Shown piece by piece: positions 1-9,445 of a DNA stretch of 45,455 nt (its first letter is position 1; each line of letters starts with the position of its first letter). The notes under the pieces were generated by a model, which worked only from the letters and a program-made list of their open reading frames with translations, searched no databases and was not told the origin of the DNA. The position numbers and the translations under genes were made by a program. The DNA is from Bacteroidota bacterium (lineage in GTDB: Bacteria; Bacteroidota; Bacteroidia; Palsa-948), in contig JACQAL010000058.1 of the NCBI GenBank assembly GCA_016195025.1, forward strand, positions 1 to 45,455, written 5' to 3'.

Positions 1-14
1 CATAATTCAATTTT

Positions 15-106
15 TTGCCACAAAGGCACAAAGGCACGAAGAAATACACACAAAAAATACAGGGCTGTTCTTGGTGAATCTTGGTGACTTTGTGTTTTAG
101 TGGCAA
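15..106. repeat. Imperfect palindromic intergenic repeat
   Basis: The left arm (15-41, beginning TTGCCACAAAGGCACAAAGG) is an imperfect reverse complement of the right arm (83-106, ending TTTAGTGGCAA). A related palindrome sits about 100 bp downstream inside the element at 185-303. No coding potential is evident. Bacteroidota genomes often carry dispersed repeats of this style; whether this one is mobile is inference. Confidence 0.6.
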
Positions 107-184
107 GTTGTTTTTTCTTTTCTGAAATGAATTATGAAAGAAGTCTAATAGCCCCGATCTTAAGGTCGGGGAATAGAATGAAAC

Positions 185-303
185 AGGACTTACGCAAAAA
201 CAAAAAGCAATGCCACAAAAGCACAAAAGCACAAAAAAATACACACCAAAGTTTAGTGGGATTTGGTGCTTTAGTGTTTTAGTGGCGAAACTGCGTAAGT
301 CCT
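185..303. repeat. 119-bp element with 12-bp perfect terminal inverted repeats (TTACGCA type)
   Basis: The ends are AGGACTTACGCA (185-196) and TGCGTAAGTCCT (292-303), a perfect 12-bp inverted pair. The interior is itself palindromic and resembles the repeat at 15-106 (TGCCACAAAAGCAC on the left, a complementary stretch ending TTTAGTGGC on the right). A second element with the same ends but a different interior lies at 27585-27723. No transposase is present, so it is either a non-autonomous element or a structured repeat. A further GC-rich palindrome (AGCCCCGATC/GGTCGGGG) lies just outside at about 149-174. Confidence 0.65.
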
Positions 304-346
304 ATGAAAATAAAAAATGCCTGTCTTTTTTGTTCCCGAACTCACG

Positions 347-1489
347 TTAACTGAATAAATCGCCCGCAATTTTATCTGCAAAAAGTTTTCCTTTTTGCGT
401 AAGGAAAAGAAAATGGCTTTCTTTGGTAAGCATTTTTTCAGATACGTATTTCTTCGCTTCCTTATTTATATGCGCAATGAACTTCATTCCGAAATTTTGT
501 TCGATGTAATTCAAATCGGTTCCCCACCGGGTGCGCAGCGAAGTCATAACATACTCGTTGTATTTTTGCTCATGCGATAAAATTTCTATCTGATAGGGAA
601 TATTATTTCTTTTCAGTGAATTAATATAAACTGCGTTGCTGCTTTTATTCCATTGCCTCGAAGCGCCATTGTAGGAATGTGCCGAAGGCCCCAACCCAAG
701 ATAAGTTTCTCCCCGCCAGTAATTGCTGTTATGCTTCGAGTAAAATCCTTCTTTGCAGAAATTGGAAATTTCGTAATGGACGAATTTTTTTTTCTTCATT
801 TCATTCATGAGAATTTCAAATTGCTTTGCGCTTTGTTCCGGTTTAACCTTTTTAATTTTTCCTTTGCGGATATAAATATCCAGCGCGGTGCGCGGCTCTA
901 CGGTAAGTGAGTAGCAGGAAATATGCGGAACATCCAGTTCAAACGCCTGCGCAATATTTTTTTTCCATTGTTTATCCGTTAACGTTTGTGTTCCATATAT
1001 CAAATCAATTGAAATGTTGGTGAATCCTTCGTGCTGCGCATTTTTTACAGAAGCGGTTGCTTGCGCTGCAGTATGAATCCGGTTCATGAATTTTAAATCT
1101 TCATCGGAAAAACTTTGTATGCCAATGCTCAGCCGGTTGACAGGCGTTTGCGCGAGTTCTTTCAGTTTTTCTTTTGTCAAATCATCGGGGTTTGCTTCCA
1201 GCGTGATTTCAGAATTTTTATCTATTAAAAAATGCCTGGAGAATTCGGAGAATAGTTCAAGCAGTTCTTCTTTTGAAAGAAGGGAAGGAGTGCCTCCTCC
1301 GAAATAAATTGTTTCAAGTTGTGTTTTTTCTGTTTCGGAGGAATTGCCAAAATAATTTTTTTGCAGTTCAATTTCTTTTTTGAGTGCGTCAATAAACTCG
1401 CGCTTCTTTTTCAGCGAGGTGGAAAAATGAAAATCGCAATAGTTGCACGCCTGGCGGCAATAGGGAATATGAATGTAAATGCCGGACAT
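347..1489 (-). CDS. hemW: Radical SAM heme chaperone HemW
   Basis: The 380-residue protein matches the HemW (coproporphyrinogen oxidase-like) family. The radical SAM cluster cysteines are at C11, C15 and C18 (CxxxCxxC), a GGGTP glycine-rich motif is at 64-68, and HNSNYW at 253-258 matches the HemW-specific HNxxYW signature. The family binds heme and a 4Fe-4S cluster in the cytoplasm and is thought to deliver heme to respiratory enzymes; many members are mislabelled HemN. Its ATG shares one base with the stop of the upstream sensor kinase (TAATG), so translation is probably coupled in one operon. Confidence 0.92.
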   Translation of the reverse strand: MSGIYIHIPYCRQACNYCDFHFSTSLKKKREFIDALKKEIELQKNYFGNSSETEKTQLETIYFGGGTPSLLSKEELLELFSEFSRHFLIDKNSEITLEANPDDLTKEKLKELAQTPVNRLSIGIQSFSDEDLKFMNRIHTAAQATASVKNAQHEGFTNISIDLIYGTQTLTDKQWKKNIAQAFELDVPHISCYSLTVEPRTALDIYIRKGKIKKVKPEQSAKQFEILMNEMKKKKFVHYEISNFCKEGFYSKHNSNYWRGETYLGLGPSAHSYNGASRQWNKSSNAVYINSLKRNNIPYQIEILSHEQKYNEYVMTSLRTRWGTDLNYIEQNFGMKFIAHINKEAKKYVSEKMLTKESHFLFLTQKGKLFADKIAGDLFS

Positions 1490-2991
1490 TATTTATTCAG
1501 AACAATTCGTATGGTTGTTCCTTTGCCAATTTCCGAACGCTTCACAAAAATTTTTCCTCCGTGATAGTTCTCCACAATTCTTTTCACCAGGGAAAGCCCC
1601 AATCCCCATCCGCGCTGCTTGGTGGTAAAGCCCGGTTGAAAAATGGTTTTGAATTTGGTGCGCGAAATTCCTTTTCCCGTATCGGAAACGTCTATGTAAA
1701 TATATTGGAGTTGGTCGGTAACTTCAATGGTAATGGAGCCGTTTCCGTTCATGGCATCCACAGAATTGCGGCAAAGATTTTCAATCACCCATTCGAACAG
1801 CGGAACATTCAGTTTGACATAAATGGAATGAGCCGCCATTGCCTGAACAGAAAAGTCAACGCTTTTTGACGTGCGCGTTTTCATATACTCAACTGATTTT
1901 TTCACTACTTCAAGAATGTCTGTCTTTTCCAAAACGGGAATAGAACCGATTTTTGAAAACCGTTCAGTAATTGTTTCGAGGCGCTTCACATCCTGCCTTG
2001 CTTCTTCGAGCATTTTTTCATCCACTCCTTTCATTTTTAAATATTCCAGCCATGCAATAATGGACGAAAGCGGAGTACCCAACTGATGTGCAGTTTCTTT
2101 TGCCATGCCGAGCCACACCTGGTCCTGCTCCGCCCTTCGCGCAGTGCTGAAAAGAATGTAGGAGATGAGAAGAAAAATTCCGATGATGCCGAACTGGAAG
2201 TACGGATAATAGCGTAGTTGCGTGAGTAAAAAAGATTCTTTGTAGAAGATAAAATTTTTCTGCCCGTCACCCAAATCCACTTCAATGGGAGGATTTTCCT
2301 TCGCCATTTCTGAAATTGTTTTTTCCGTAAACGCAGAGTCGCGCATTTTAAGGGAATCCATGTTTCCGAAAGCGAGGATAGTTGTCCGGGTTGAATCGGT
2401 ATAAATCACCGGCACCGATGCGGTGTTTACCGCCACTTCCGAAATAAATGATTTGATTAATCCGTCAAACACCGATTTGAGTTCAGTGAATAAATGCGAA
2501 TCGCGGTAGTAGAGATAATTTTTTTTGCCTGGTAAATATTCTATTTCAATGGGCGTGTGCTGAAAATTCATCGTGTCAATTTGCCCGCGCAGGTACATCG
2601 TGTCTTTGAGCAGCGTGGAGTCAAGGTTTTTTGAAAGAAGCACATTTTTTTTATTGTCGGAAATAATTACGGGAATGGTTTGGTTGTTCTTGATAACTTC
2701 CAGCACAAAAGTGTAATCGCTCAACTCCCGCCCGAGTTGGCGGTTGGCTTCCGCCCAGAGTTTAATTTTCTGCCGCTCTTCGTTTTCTATTTTATGAAAA
2801 AGCTCATTGGTGTATTTTACAAGATTGGCTTTTCGCTGAATGGCTTCCGCCCACAGGCGCACTTTGTTCCGCTCATCGTTCGCAATTTTTTTTACCAGCA
2901 GGTGGGTGTACCAGAGCGAAACCATGACAATGAGCATGGCGCCCAGGAGCAAAAAAAATTTCCATCGCTGTTTACGGGAGTAAATATTCAT
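1489..2991 (-). CDS. Membrane sensor histidine kinase with duplicated sensor half
   Basis: 500 residues. One transmembrane segment lies near 12-32 and a second near 264-284, bracketing a periplasmic region. The cytoplasmic part has an H-box with H302 (ETAHQLGTPLSS), an N-box near 405 (ENLCRNSVDAM), a G1 box (DTGKGIS) and a G2 box (GWGLGLS), so it should be an active kinase. The sensor region looks internally duplicated: about 92-172 and 180-262 align, each having a PVI(I/Y) strand, an MDS/LDS turn and a GxKN(Y/F) stretch. Linker motifs ending LWAEA are also repeated (near 46-50 and 78-82). No response regulator is adjacent. It overlaps hemW by one base. Confidence 0.88.
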   Translation of the reverse strand: MNIYSRKQRWKFFLLLGAMLIVMVSLWYTHLLVKKIANDERNKVRLWAEAIQRKANLVKYTNELFHKIENEERQKIKLWAEANRQLGRELSDYTFVLEVIKNNQTIPVIISDNKKNVLLSKNLDSTLLKDTMYLRGQIDTMNFQHTPIEIEYLPGKKNYLYYRDSHLFTELKSVFDGLIKSFISEVAVNTASVPVIYTDSTRTTILAFGNMDSLKMRDSAFTEKTISEMAKENPPIEVDLGDGQKNFIFYKESFLLTQLRYYPYFQFGIIGIFLLISYILFSTARRAEQDQVWLGMAKETAHQLGTPLSSIIAWLEYLKMKGVDEKMLEEARQDVKRLETITERFSKIGSIPVLEKTDILEVVKKSVEYMKTRTSKSVDFSVQAMAAHSIYVKLNVPLFEWVIENLCRNSVDAMNGNGSITIEVTDQLQYIYIDVSDTGKGISRTKFKTIFQPGFTTKQRGWGLGLSLVKRIVENYHGGKIFVKRSEIGKGTTIRIVLNK

Positions 2992-3063
2992 GGGTGCGGA
3001 TAATGAACCTGCTGCACGCAGGTTTCTACGAATATACGAAAGAAGAAAAAGAGAAGAAGAAAA

Positions 3064-3474
3064 TTATTCCTTAATGGAGAAGGAAACATCGGGCTGAGCA
3101 ACCTGCGTTACGCCTTTTCCGTTTGGCTCGAGCATGAGAATTTTTTCGAGCGTAAACACCGCGCCTTTGGTTGCGTATTTATTAATTTCTTCTTTTTGCT
3201 TTTCGCTCCATTTTCCCCCGGGTCCTGTTTCAGAAATTGCAGAGGTGGCATTATCGGCATTTGTTGCCGTGGTCGTGAGCGCAAAATTCCGGATTAAATA
3301 TTTTGAATAATCCTTTTTATCTATGGCGCCCAGCAGCGATTGAAGATTGGGAAACGCCAGCAATTCTGCTTTTGTGAATTGCGCATTGCCTTTGGAAGCA
3401 GCGGTTGCCTGTTGCGCAAATGTGCATCCGACAGATGCAACAGTGAAGAGCGAAAGGAAAAGTAATTTTTTCAT
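3064..3474 (-). CDS. Small secreted protein of unknown function
   Basis: 136 residues with a clear Sec signal peptide (MKKLLFLSLFTVASVGCTFA, cleavage near AQQ). The mature part is hydrophilic and has no motif I recognise. A TAnnTTTG promoter box on the minus strand (3492-3499) lies 17 nt upstream of the ATG, so it is probably transcribed by itself rather than with the hydrolase upstream. A weak hairpin at about 3003-3022 follows it but lacks a T-run. Confidence 0.7.
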   Translation of the reverse strand: MKKLLFLSLFTVASVGCTFAQQATAASKGNAQFTKAELLAFPNLQSLLGAIDKKDYSKYLIRNFALTTTATNADNATSAISETGPGGKWSEKQKEEINKYATKGAVFTLEKILMLEPNGKGVTQVAQPDVSFSIKE

Positions 3475-3521
3475 TGGTGTGAATTTATAAGCAAATGTAC
3501 TATAAAAAAATAAAAAAGCAA

Positions 3522-4520
3522 CTATCCGTGGCGCAGATATGTTTCCACTCTCAGTTTGGCATTCTCGCGGATGTTCATCCAGAAAAGATTATAGTCGAGA
3601 ATATGATAGCGCCTTTTTCCCGGATAACCTTTTTTATTTTTCTTATGCACCCACAACAATCCATCGGGAGAAACTTTTGCATCGGCAATTCCTTTATCAA
3701 TTCCGGTGAAGCCATAGGGCACGCTTCCGAGATTCAGCGATACATTCGCGCAGCATGTATCGTGTTTCCACGTTAACGGGTTTTCGCACTCAAGATTTTT
3801 TCCAAAATATTTATCGGCCGGCACATTCCAGCAGGTAGAATTCCAGCAAATGATGCAGCTCGTTTGCGAAGCGGAATCAGAGGCGGGAATAGTTGAGTAA
3901 GAATTCTTTTTTATTCCATAGCCAATCGCATACGCGGCAACTAATTTTTTCCGGAGTGCAGAGTCCTTTTCAAAATAATCGTGAAGCAAACGTTCTGCGT
4001 GGCCGCTTCCCTGGCTATGCGAAGCAAGGATGATGGGTCGTCCGTTATTATAATTTTTCAAATAATATTCAAATGCTTTCTTCACATCTTCATAGGCAAA
4101 ATCAAGCGCCTTGCCTCCGCTTCCTTCGCGCATGGCATACGCCCAAAGGACTGCCTGCCGGTAACGCGGTGCATATATTTTGCAACTTGCGTTGAACACA
4201 CTCGCCTGATGGCGAATGGTGCTCTTGTCTATTCTGCGATTTAGTTTTTTATTATTCACATCTGCGTTCCAGTGTTTTCCTGTCAGATAAATTGTCGGAT
4301 AAATAAAAAACACATCTGCTTTTGCATTTGCCTGTTCGTCTTTCAGATTTGTTCCGTAGGGAATTGCGTCAGCGCTGTCTTTTTTCGTGGGAAGTGCCGC
4401 CCAATATTTTTCTTGTGAATAATCTGGCGCAGAGGGAGCTTTGCTTTTTTCAAAACTGCGAAGCGGAGCGAGGCAGGAAGAAAGAAAAATAGAAAAACAA
4501 ATAAAAAAAAACTTCCTCAC
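3522..4520 (-). CDS. DUF3089 alpha/beta-hydrolase-like lipoprotein
   Basis: 332 residues with a lipoprotein signal (FLSSC near residue 16). The body fits the DUF3089 family: an ADVFFIYPT strand, the APRYRQAVLWA segment, and a nucleophile-elbow sequence SHSQG with Ser in the usual alpha/beta-hydrolase position. Substrate is unknown. It starts 4 bp after the stop of the lipoprotein gene 4525-5196 and is probably transcribed with it from the promoter at 5201-5208. Confidence 0.82.
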   Translation of the reverse strand: MRKFFFICFSIFLSSCLAPLRSFEKSKAPSAPDYSQEKYWAALPTKKDSADAIPYGTNLKDEQANAKADVFFIYPTIYLTGKHWNADVNNKKLNRRIDKSTIRHQASVFNASCKIYAPRYRQAVLWAYAMREGSGGKALDFAYEDVKKAFEYYLKNYNNGRPIILASHSQGSGHAERLLHDYFEKDSALRKKLVAAYAIGYGIKKNSYSTIPASDSASQTSCIICWNSTCWNVPADKYFGKNLECENPLTWKHDTCCANVSLNLGSVPYGFTGIDKGIADAKVSPDGLLWVHKKNKKGYPGKRRYHILDYNLFWMNIRENAKLRVETYLRHG

Positions 4521-4524
4521 AAAA

Positions 4525-5196
4525 TTATTTATTGATGTGATAACTTACCAAAGTGAATTTAGTAGTAATAACTGTGTCAAAGGGGGTATTTCTTTCTTCA
4601 CGTTTAATAAGTCCAATATCTTTCGTGTAATATTCTCGAGTCATCCAATATTGTTCTGCGTTATTCATCCCGATTCCAAAATAACCAGCATCGTATTGAA
4701 GTGTTATTAATGTATGGCTATATATCGTTGGATTAATTACAACAGAAGTATCGGTTTTCCAAATAGCAAGCGACCATTGATGTCCTGAAAAATAATCCCA
4801 GTGTCCCTCTCCGCAATCTCCATTAGGATCGCATAATATAGGTACAAAATAACTTCCACACGTTCCTCCGCAAGTTGAAAGAGAATAACCTTTCACATAT
4901 ACAGTATCATAGAAAATTGATTTGGCTAATAATCGCGGGAGAACATATTCTTCATATTCCGGAGTAGTTCTATAATCATTCTTATTATACCTCAGGTCAA
5001 CATATTTATCTGTTTTCATTGTAGCGCCATTGCTGTAAGTCCACCAGGAACCCGGATAAGTGGGGAAATAACTTTTAGGAAAAATAGTATCAATTTTAGT
5101 TGTATGAGATTGAGATACCGTTGCTATATCCTTTGAACAAGAATAAAAAGAAATATAAAAGATAGCAAGAAAACATATCGATAAGAACACTTTCAT
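4525..5196 (-). CDS. Lipoprotein of unknown function
   Basis: 223 residues. The N-terminus is a lipoprotein signal with the lipidation Cys in FYSCSKD. The mature part has paired cysteines (CGGTCG and CDPNGDCG) that could form disulfides. I do not recognise a family. The start codon lies 4 nt downstream of a -7 box TACATTTG (minus strand, 5201-5208), so the mRNA may be leaderless. It leads a two-gene unit with the DUF3089 gene. Confidence 0.72.
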   Translation of the reverse strand: MKVFLSICFLAIFYISFYSCSKDIATVSQSHTTKIDTIFPKSYFPTYPGSWWTYSNGATMKTDKYVDLRYNKNDYRTTPEYEEYVLPRLLAKSIFYDTVYVKGYSLSTCGGTCGSYFVPILCDPNGDCGEGHWDYFSGHQWSLAIWKTDTSVVINPTIYSHTLITLQYDAGYFGIGMNNAEQYWMTREYYTKDIGLIKREERNTPFDTVITTKFTLVSYHINK

Positions 5197-5200
5197 GTTT

Positions 5201-5208
5201 CAAATGTA
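5201..5208 (-). promoter_or_regulatory. Bacteroidota -7 box (TAnnTTTG) 4 nt before the ATG of the lipoprotein gene
   Basis: The minus strand reads TACATTTG, then 4 nt, then ATG at 5196. Together with 5228-5235 it forms a compact divergent promoter pair in a 43-bp gap. No clear -33 TTG was seen. Confidence 0.6.
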
Positions 5209-5227
5209 TGAAAAATAAATTTTAAAC

Positions 5228-5235
5228 TACATTTG
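5228..5235 (+). promoter_or_regulatory. Bacteroidota -7 box 4 nt before the ATG of the FAD oxidase
   Basis: TACATTTG, then TTAA, then ATG at 5240. The spacing suggests a leaderless transcript. Confidence 0.6.
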
Positions 5236-5239
5236 TTAA

Positions 5240-6646
5240 ATGAACTTCAATAAAATAACGCCAACTCACATTGATTTGTTCAAAAATATATGTGGAGGTG
5301 AATTTGTTTTATATGATAAAGATTCGCTCGATAAATATTCCTCCGATGAAACAGAAGATTTGAAATTTCTTCCTGAAGTTGTTCTGAAACCAAATTCCGC
5401 AGAACAGATTTCTGCGATATTAAAAATCTGCAATAAAGAATTAATTCCTGTTACTCCCCGTGGAGCGGGAACAGGATTGAGCGGAGGCGCGCTTCCGGTT
5501 TTTGGCGGAGTAATTCTTTCCACGGAGCGATTAAATACTATTATTGAGATTGACGAACGGAATCTGCAGGCAACTGTTGAGCCGGGAGTCATCACACAAA
5601 TTTTTCAGGAAGCAGTAATTGAAAAAGGTTTGTTCTATCCTCCCGACCCATCGAGCAGGGGAAGTTGTTTTCTAGGTGGGAACCTTGCCGAGTGCGCGGG
5701 TGGTCCGCGCGCGGTGAAGTATGGCGTAACGAAAGATTATGTTTTGAATCTTGAAATGGTTGTGCCCACCGGAGAAATTATCCGGACGGGCGCAAACGTT
5801 CTGAAAAATTCTACCGGATATAATCTTACTCAACTCGTGGTGGGCAGCGAAGGAACGCTTGGAATAATTACGAAAATTGTTTTCAAACTTCTTCCGTATC
5901 CGAAAAAAAATGTGGTGATGCTTGTTCCGTTTTTCTCAGCCGAGAAAGCATGTGAAGCAGTGTCGGCAGTTTTTCGCGCGGGAATTATTCCCTCCGCTAT
6001 GGAATTTATGGAGCGTGATGCGATTGATTGGGCAATGAAATATGTGAGCGGAATAACTATGAAAATTAAAAATGAAATTCAGGCACATTTATTAATTGAG
6101 GTGGACGGAAATGATTTGGAAGTAATAATGAAGGATGTTGAAAAAATTTCCGAAGTACTTTCACAATTTGAATGTGATGAAATTCTTTTTGCAGATACTG
6201 AAGAGCAAAAGCAAAATCTCTGGCGTATGCGCAGAAGCATTGGCGAAGCGGTGAAATCGCATTCTATATATAAGGAAGAAGATACGGTGGTGCCCCGCGC
6301 TGAACTCCCGAAACTTTTGAAAGGCGTGAAAGGAATAGGGGAGAAGTATGGATTCAAATCGGTTTGTTACGGACATGCGGGCGATGGAAACCTGCACGTG
6401 AATATTATTCGCGAAAATCTCAGCGATGAAAAATGGAACAATGAAATTCCCAACAGAGCCATTCCCGAAATTTTTCAACTCTGCGTTTCGCTCAAAGGAA
6501 CTTTATCGGGCGAGCATGGAATCGGCTGGGTGCAGAAAAATTATATGAACATTGCTTGTCATCCAAAAGCAATTTCACTTCAGAAGGAAATCAAAAAACT
6601 TTTTGACCCGAACGGAATAATGAACCCCGGGAAAATATTTGTGTGA
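5240..6646 (+). CDS. FAD-linked oxidase, GlcD/D-lactate dehydrogenase type
   Basis: 468 residues, typical for the GlcD-like family. The FAD_binding_4 (PCMH) domain spans about 40-220 with the motif TPRGAGTGLSGGALP. The C-terminal FAD-oxidase domain has CYGHAGDGNLHVN and ends with SGEHGIGWVQK followed by NPGKIF. Such flavoenzymes oxidise 2-hydroxyacids (glycolate, D-lactate, 2-hydroxyglutarate) and pass electrons to the respiratory chain; the substrate cannot be told from sequence. No Fe-S partner (GlcF) is adjacent, so it is probably a single-subunit enzyme. Confidence 0.88.
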   Translation: MNFNKITPTHIDLFKNICGGEFVLYDKDSLDKYSSDETEDLKFLPEVVLKPNSAEQISAILKICNKELIPVTPRGAGTGLSGGALPVFGGVILSTERLNTIIEIDERNLQATVEPGVITQIFQEAVIEKGLFYPPDPSSRGSCFLGGNLAECAGGPRAVKYGVTKDYVLNLEMVVPTGEIIRTGANVLKNSTGYNLTQLVVGSEGTLGIITKIVFKLLPYPKKNVVMLVPFFSAEKACEAVSAVFRAGIIPSAMEFMERDAIDWAMKYVSGITMKIKNEIQAHLLIEVDGNDLEVIMKDVEKISEVLSQFECDEILFADTEEQKQNLWRMRRSIGEAVKSHSIYKEEDTVVPRAELPKLLKGVKGIGEKYGFKSVCYGHAGDGNLHVNIIRENLSDEKWNNEIPNRAIPEIFQLCVSLKGTLSGEHGIGWVQKNYMNIACHPKAISLQKEIKKLFDPNGIMNPGKIFV

Positions 6647-6649
6647 AAT

Positions 6650-7324
6650 TTAACTAATGAATTTGCTGTCCCACTCAAACTCGCTGAAGTTTTGATTCAG
6701 CCGTATGTAGCCGATGTGAGCGAACGTAGAGGAGAAAAAAATATTTGAGAGAAGAAAAATAAACAGGCGGGAAGGATAATCAACCGGAATTAAAATTGTA
6801 ATAAAGATAGAGAGCGTAAGAAAAGTAAGAATGAAATTTTTTATTGTCCGAAGAGGGAATGCAACTATTTTCCTGAATGCATTCAAATCATTTCCCCATT
6901 TATAAATGAATAAAAATTTATTTTCTCCTACTTTGGCAAATAACAGCGGGTCTTTGTTCCTGTCTTCCAATTTGAAAAGAGAAGCGGGCGCAAGAATTTT
7001 AAACTCCGAAAACTTTACCTGATATTTTTTCTCAAGTTCTTTTACGTGAAGAATTGCTTCATAGGGAATTTCGCCCTTAAAAAGTTTTGAATCAAGAAAA
7101 CGAAGGCGGTAAGTGATGGCTACATTTTTTATTTGGTCAGAAGTAAAAATATTCTCAGAGGAGATAGAAATAGTTGATAGGGAAGATTCGGGATTAAAAA
7201 TCCTATCATAAATTTCTTTTTCTTTTTTAATCTCCGCGTTAAAAATAGAATACGCTTCATCTAGAGGAGAATATTTTTTCTTCTCTTTGATTAATTCATT
7301 CTCTATGTTAATGCGCGAAAACAT
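6650..7324 (-). CDS. Two-TM membrane protein of unknown function
   Basis: 224 residues from the ATG at 7324. A TTG 21 nt further upstream is possible but lies inside the -7 box TAACTTTG (minus strand, 7343-7350), which leaves an 18-nt leader for the ATG. The first about 150 residues are charged and cytoplasmic-looking. Two hydrophobic segments follow near 160-200 (FILTFLTLSIFITILI and LFIFLLSNIFFSSTFA). I recognise no family. It is convergent with the FAD oxidase, 3 bp apart. Confidence 0.65.
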   Translation of the reverse strand: MFSRINIENELIKEKKKYSPLDEAYSIFNAEIKKEKEIYDRIFNPESSLSTISISSENIFTSDQIKNVAITYRLRFLDSKLFKGEIPYEAILHVKELEKKYQVKFSEFKILAPASLFKLEDRNKDPLLFAKVGENKFLFIYKWGNDLNAFRKIVAFPLRTIKNFILTFLTLSIFITILIPVDYPSRLFIFLLSNIFFSSTFAHIGYIRLNQNFSEFEWDSKFIS

Positions 7325-7375
7325 TTTTAGAATTATCTTCAACAAAGTTAGGAATTTTTACTTTTACATCAAATT

Positions 7376-9445
7376 ATGCAACGGATATTTTATTCACTTA
7401 TTGCAATAGTGTTTTTTTGTTTAACTGCTTTTGCCGAAAATGGCGATTCGCTTAAAGCCGCTCTTTCAAATGCAAAAACTGATTCTTCGAGGTTTAATGT
7501 TTTGGATAAACTCGCGTGGGCTGCACTTTATTCAGACATTGACAAAGCCCAGTATTTTGCAAATGAAGGATTATTGTCAGCAGTAAAATCAAAAGAGAAA
7601 AAAATCATTGCTCGGGCGCACCATACGCTTGCCACAGTTTTCCTGCAGGAAAATAAAAATGACAGCGCACTGTTTCATTTTCGCAAAGCCATAAAACTTT
7701 TTTCAGAAGCAGGAATGGAAGAAAAATCTGCGGGCTCTTACAATGGAATGGGAAATGTTTGTCTTTATGAAGGCGCCTATGAAAAGGCGCTCGATAATTA
7801 TTTGCAGGCGCTCCGGCTTCTCGAAAAAAATCCTAAGTATAAAGACAAAACCGGTTTGGTGCTCGGCAACATCGGCATTGTGTATTACAATCTAGATAAT
7901 TTCGATAAGGCAATTGAATTTTATAATCGCGCATTGGAAATTCATACAATCACAGGAGATTCTGCGGGAATGGCAAATACATTATCCAATCTTGGAAATA
8001 TTTACAAAGACAAAAATGAATTTGATAAAGCGGAAAATTATTTTAGCAAGGCATCCCTGCTTTTTGAAACTCTTCATGAATTATATGGCGCTGCAACATG
8101 TTACGCAAGTATTGGATTGATTAATGCGTCCCGGGAAAATTATGTACAGGCACTTGGAAATATTTCCCGTGCGCTGGATATGTATAAAGACCTGAAGAAT
8201 GAAGATGGCATTACAAACATTTATTGCGACCTTGGACAAATATATTTTCAGATGAAGAAATATCAGAAGGCAATTGAGTATTTGAATCAGAGCATTGAAA
8301 TGGCAAAAAAAATAGGAGCAAAGAACAGAATCATGGAAGCATACGGATGGCTTCATAAAGTTTACGAATCAAAAAAAGATTTTGAGAACGGATATCGCTA
8401 TTTGAATTTATACCTGCATGCGAAAGATTCCATTCTAAACCAGGATAATTCTAAAAACATTGCGCGGATGCAAACCATTTATGAAACGGAAGAAAAGGAA
8501 CAGCAGTTGGAAGCAAAAGAAACAGAACTGAAAAAAGAGCAAGCAGAACTCCGTCAGAAAACCATTCAGCGGAATGCATTTTTATTCGGAGGAGGATTGA
8601 TTTTAATTCTGATGATAGTGATTTACATAGCGTATGCGCAGAAGAAAAAATCAAACAAGGCAATTACTTTTCAGAAGGAAATCATTGAGCAGAAAAATAA
8701 AGACATTACCGACAGCATTAATTACGCCAAGCGGATTCAGACGGCAATTCTTCCCGGAAAAGAATTTGTGCAGAAATTATTTCCTCAGTCATTTGTTTTT
8801 TATCATCCGCGCGATATTGTGAGCGGTGATTTTTATTTTTTCGCAGAGGCGGGAAAGAAAAAAATTGCCGCTGCCTGCGATTGCACCGGGCATGGTGTTC
8901 CGGGCGCATTCATGAGCATGATTGGAAATGATTTGCTTCATAAAATTGTGAATGAAAATAAAATTACTGATACTGCAAAAATTCTGAGTGAACTTCATAA
9001 AAATATTTTGCAGGCATTGAACCAGGATATTCAGAACAGAACATCGTTTGACGGAATGGATGTTTCCATTATTTGCTATGACGAAGAGAAAAAACAAATT
9101 CAGTTTTCCGGAGCAATTCGCCCGTTGTATTATTTTACTTCAGCAGGATTTCAGGAACTGAAAGGCGACAGGAATTCCGTTGGAGCGGAAGGCGCAGCAT
9201 TTTCTTCGCAGCAGATTTCTTTGAACGGCTCTTCCACTTTTTATCTTTTCTCCGATGGATATGTGGACCAGTTTGGCGGGAAGAATGGGAAAAAATTTAT
9301 GGCGAAAAAATTTAAAGACGTTCTGAATTCTGTTCAGAAGAAATCCATGCAGGAGCAGGAAGAAATTTTATCGAAAGAATTATTTGAATGGAAAAATGAC
9401 AGAGGGCAAGTAGATGATGTGCTTGTAATCGGAATCAGGATTTAA
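7376..9445 (+). CDS. TPR sensor with SpoIIE-type PP2C phosphatase output
   Basis: 689 residues. After a signal peptide (about 1-20), about seven tetratricopeptide repeats run to about residue 340 (for example NIGIVYYNLDNFDKAIEFYN). A coiled coil leads to one transmembrane helix near 400-420, then a cytoplasmic PP2C/SpoIIE domain carrying the metal-binding CDCTGHGVPGAFMSM and a late SDGYVDQ. The layout suggests that periplasmic TPR binding controls a serine phosphatase, probably acting on anti-sigma antagonists; the partner is not in this window. The 3' end overlaps rluD by 11 bp (convergent). Confidence 0.88.
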   Translation: MQRIFYSLIAIVFFCLTAFAENGDSLKAALSNAKTDSSRFNVLDKLAWAALYSDIDKAQYFANEGLLSAVKSKEKKIIARAHHTLATVFLQENKNDSALFHFRKAIKLFSEAGMEEKSAGSYNGMGNVCLYEGAYEKALDNYLQALRLLEKNPKYKDKTGLVLGNIGIVYYNLDNFDKAIEFYNRALEIHTITGDSAGMANTLSNLGNIYKDKNEFDKAENYFSKASLLFETLHELYGAATCYASIGLINASRENYVQALGNISRALDMYKDLKNEDGITNIYCDLGQIYFQMKKYQKAIEYLNQSIEMAKKIGAKNRIMEAYGWLHKVYESKKDFENGYRYLNLYLHAKDSILNQDNSKNIARMQTIYETEEKEQQLEAKETELKKEQAELRQKTIQRNAFLFGGGLILILMIVIYIAYAQKKKSNKAITFQKEIIEQKNKDITDSINYAKRIQTAILPGKEFVQKLFPQSFVFYHPRDIVSGDFYFFAEAGKKKIAAACDCTGHGVPGAFMSMIGNDLLHKIVNENKITDTAKILSELHKNILQALNQDIQNRTSFDGMDVSIICYDEEKKQIQFSGAIRPLYYFTSAGFQELKGDRNSVGAEGAAFSSQQISLNGSSTFYLFSDGYVDQFGGKNGKKFMAKKFKDVLNSVQKKSMQEQEEILSKELFEWKNDRGQVDDVLVIGIRI

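Noticed and set aside
100-282. 60-codon frame in the left intergenic region
   Set aside because: It spans two palindromic repeats, and has no promoter box or protein-like composition.
3003-3022. Hairpin AACCTGC/GCAGGTT as a terminator
   Set aside because: The stem is only 7 bp and no T-run follows on the minus strand.
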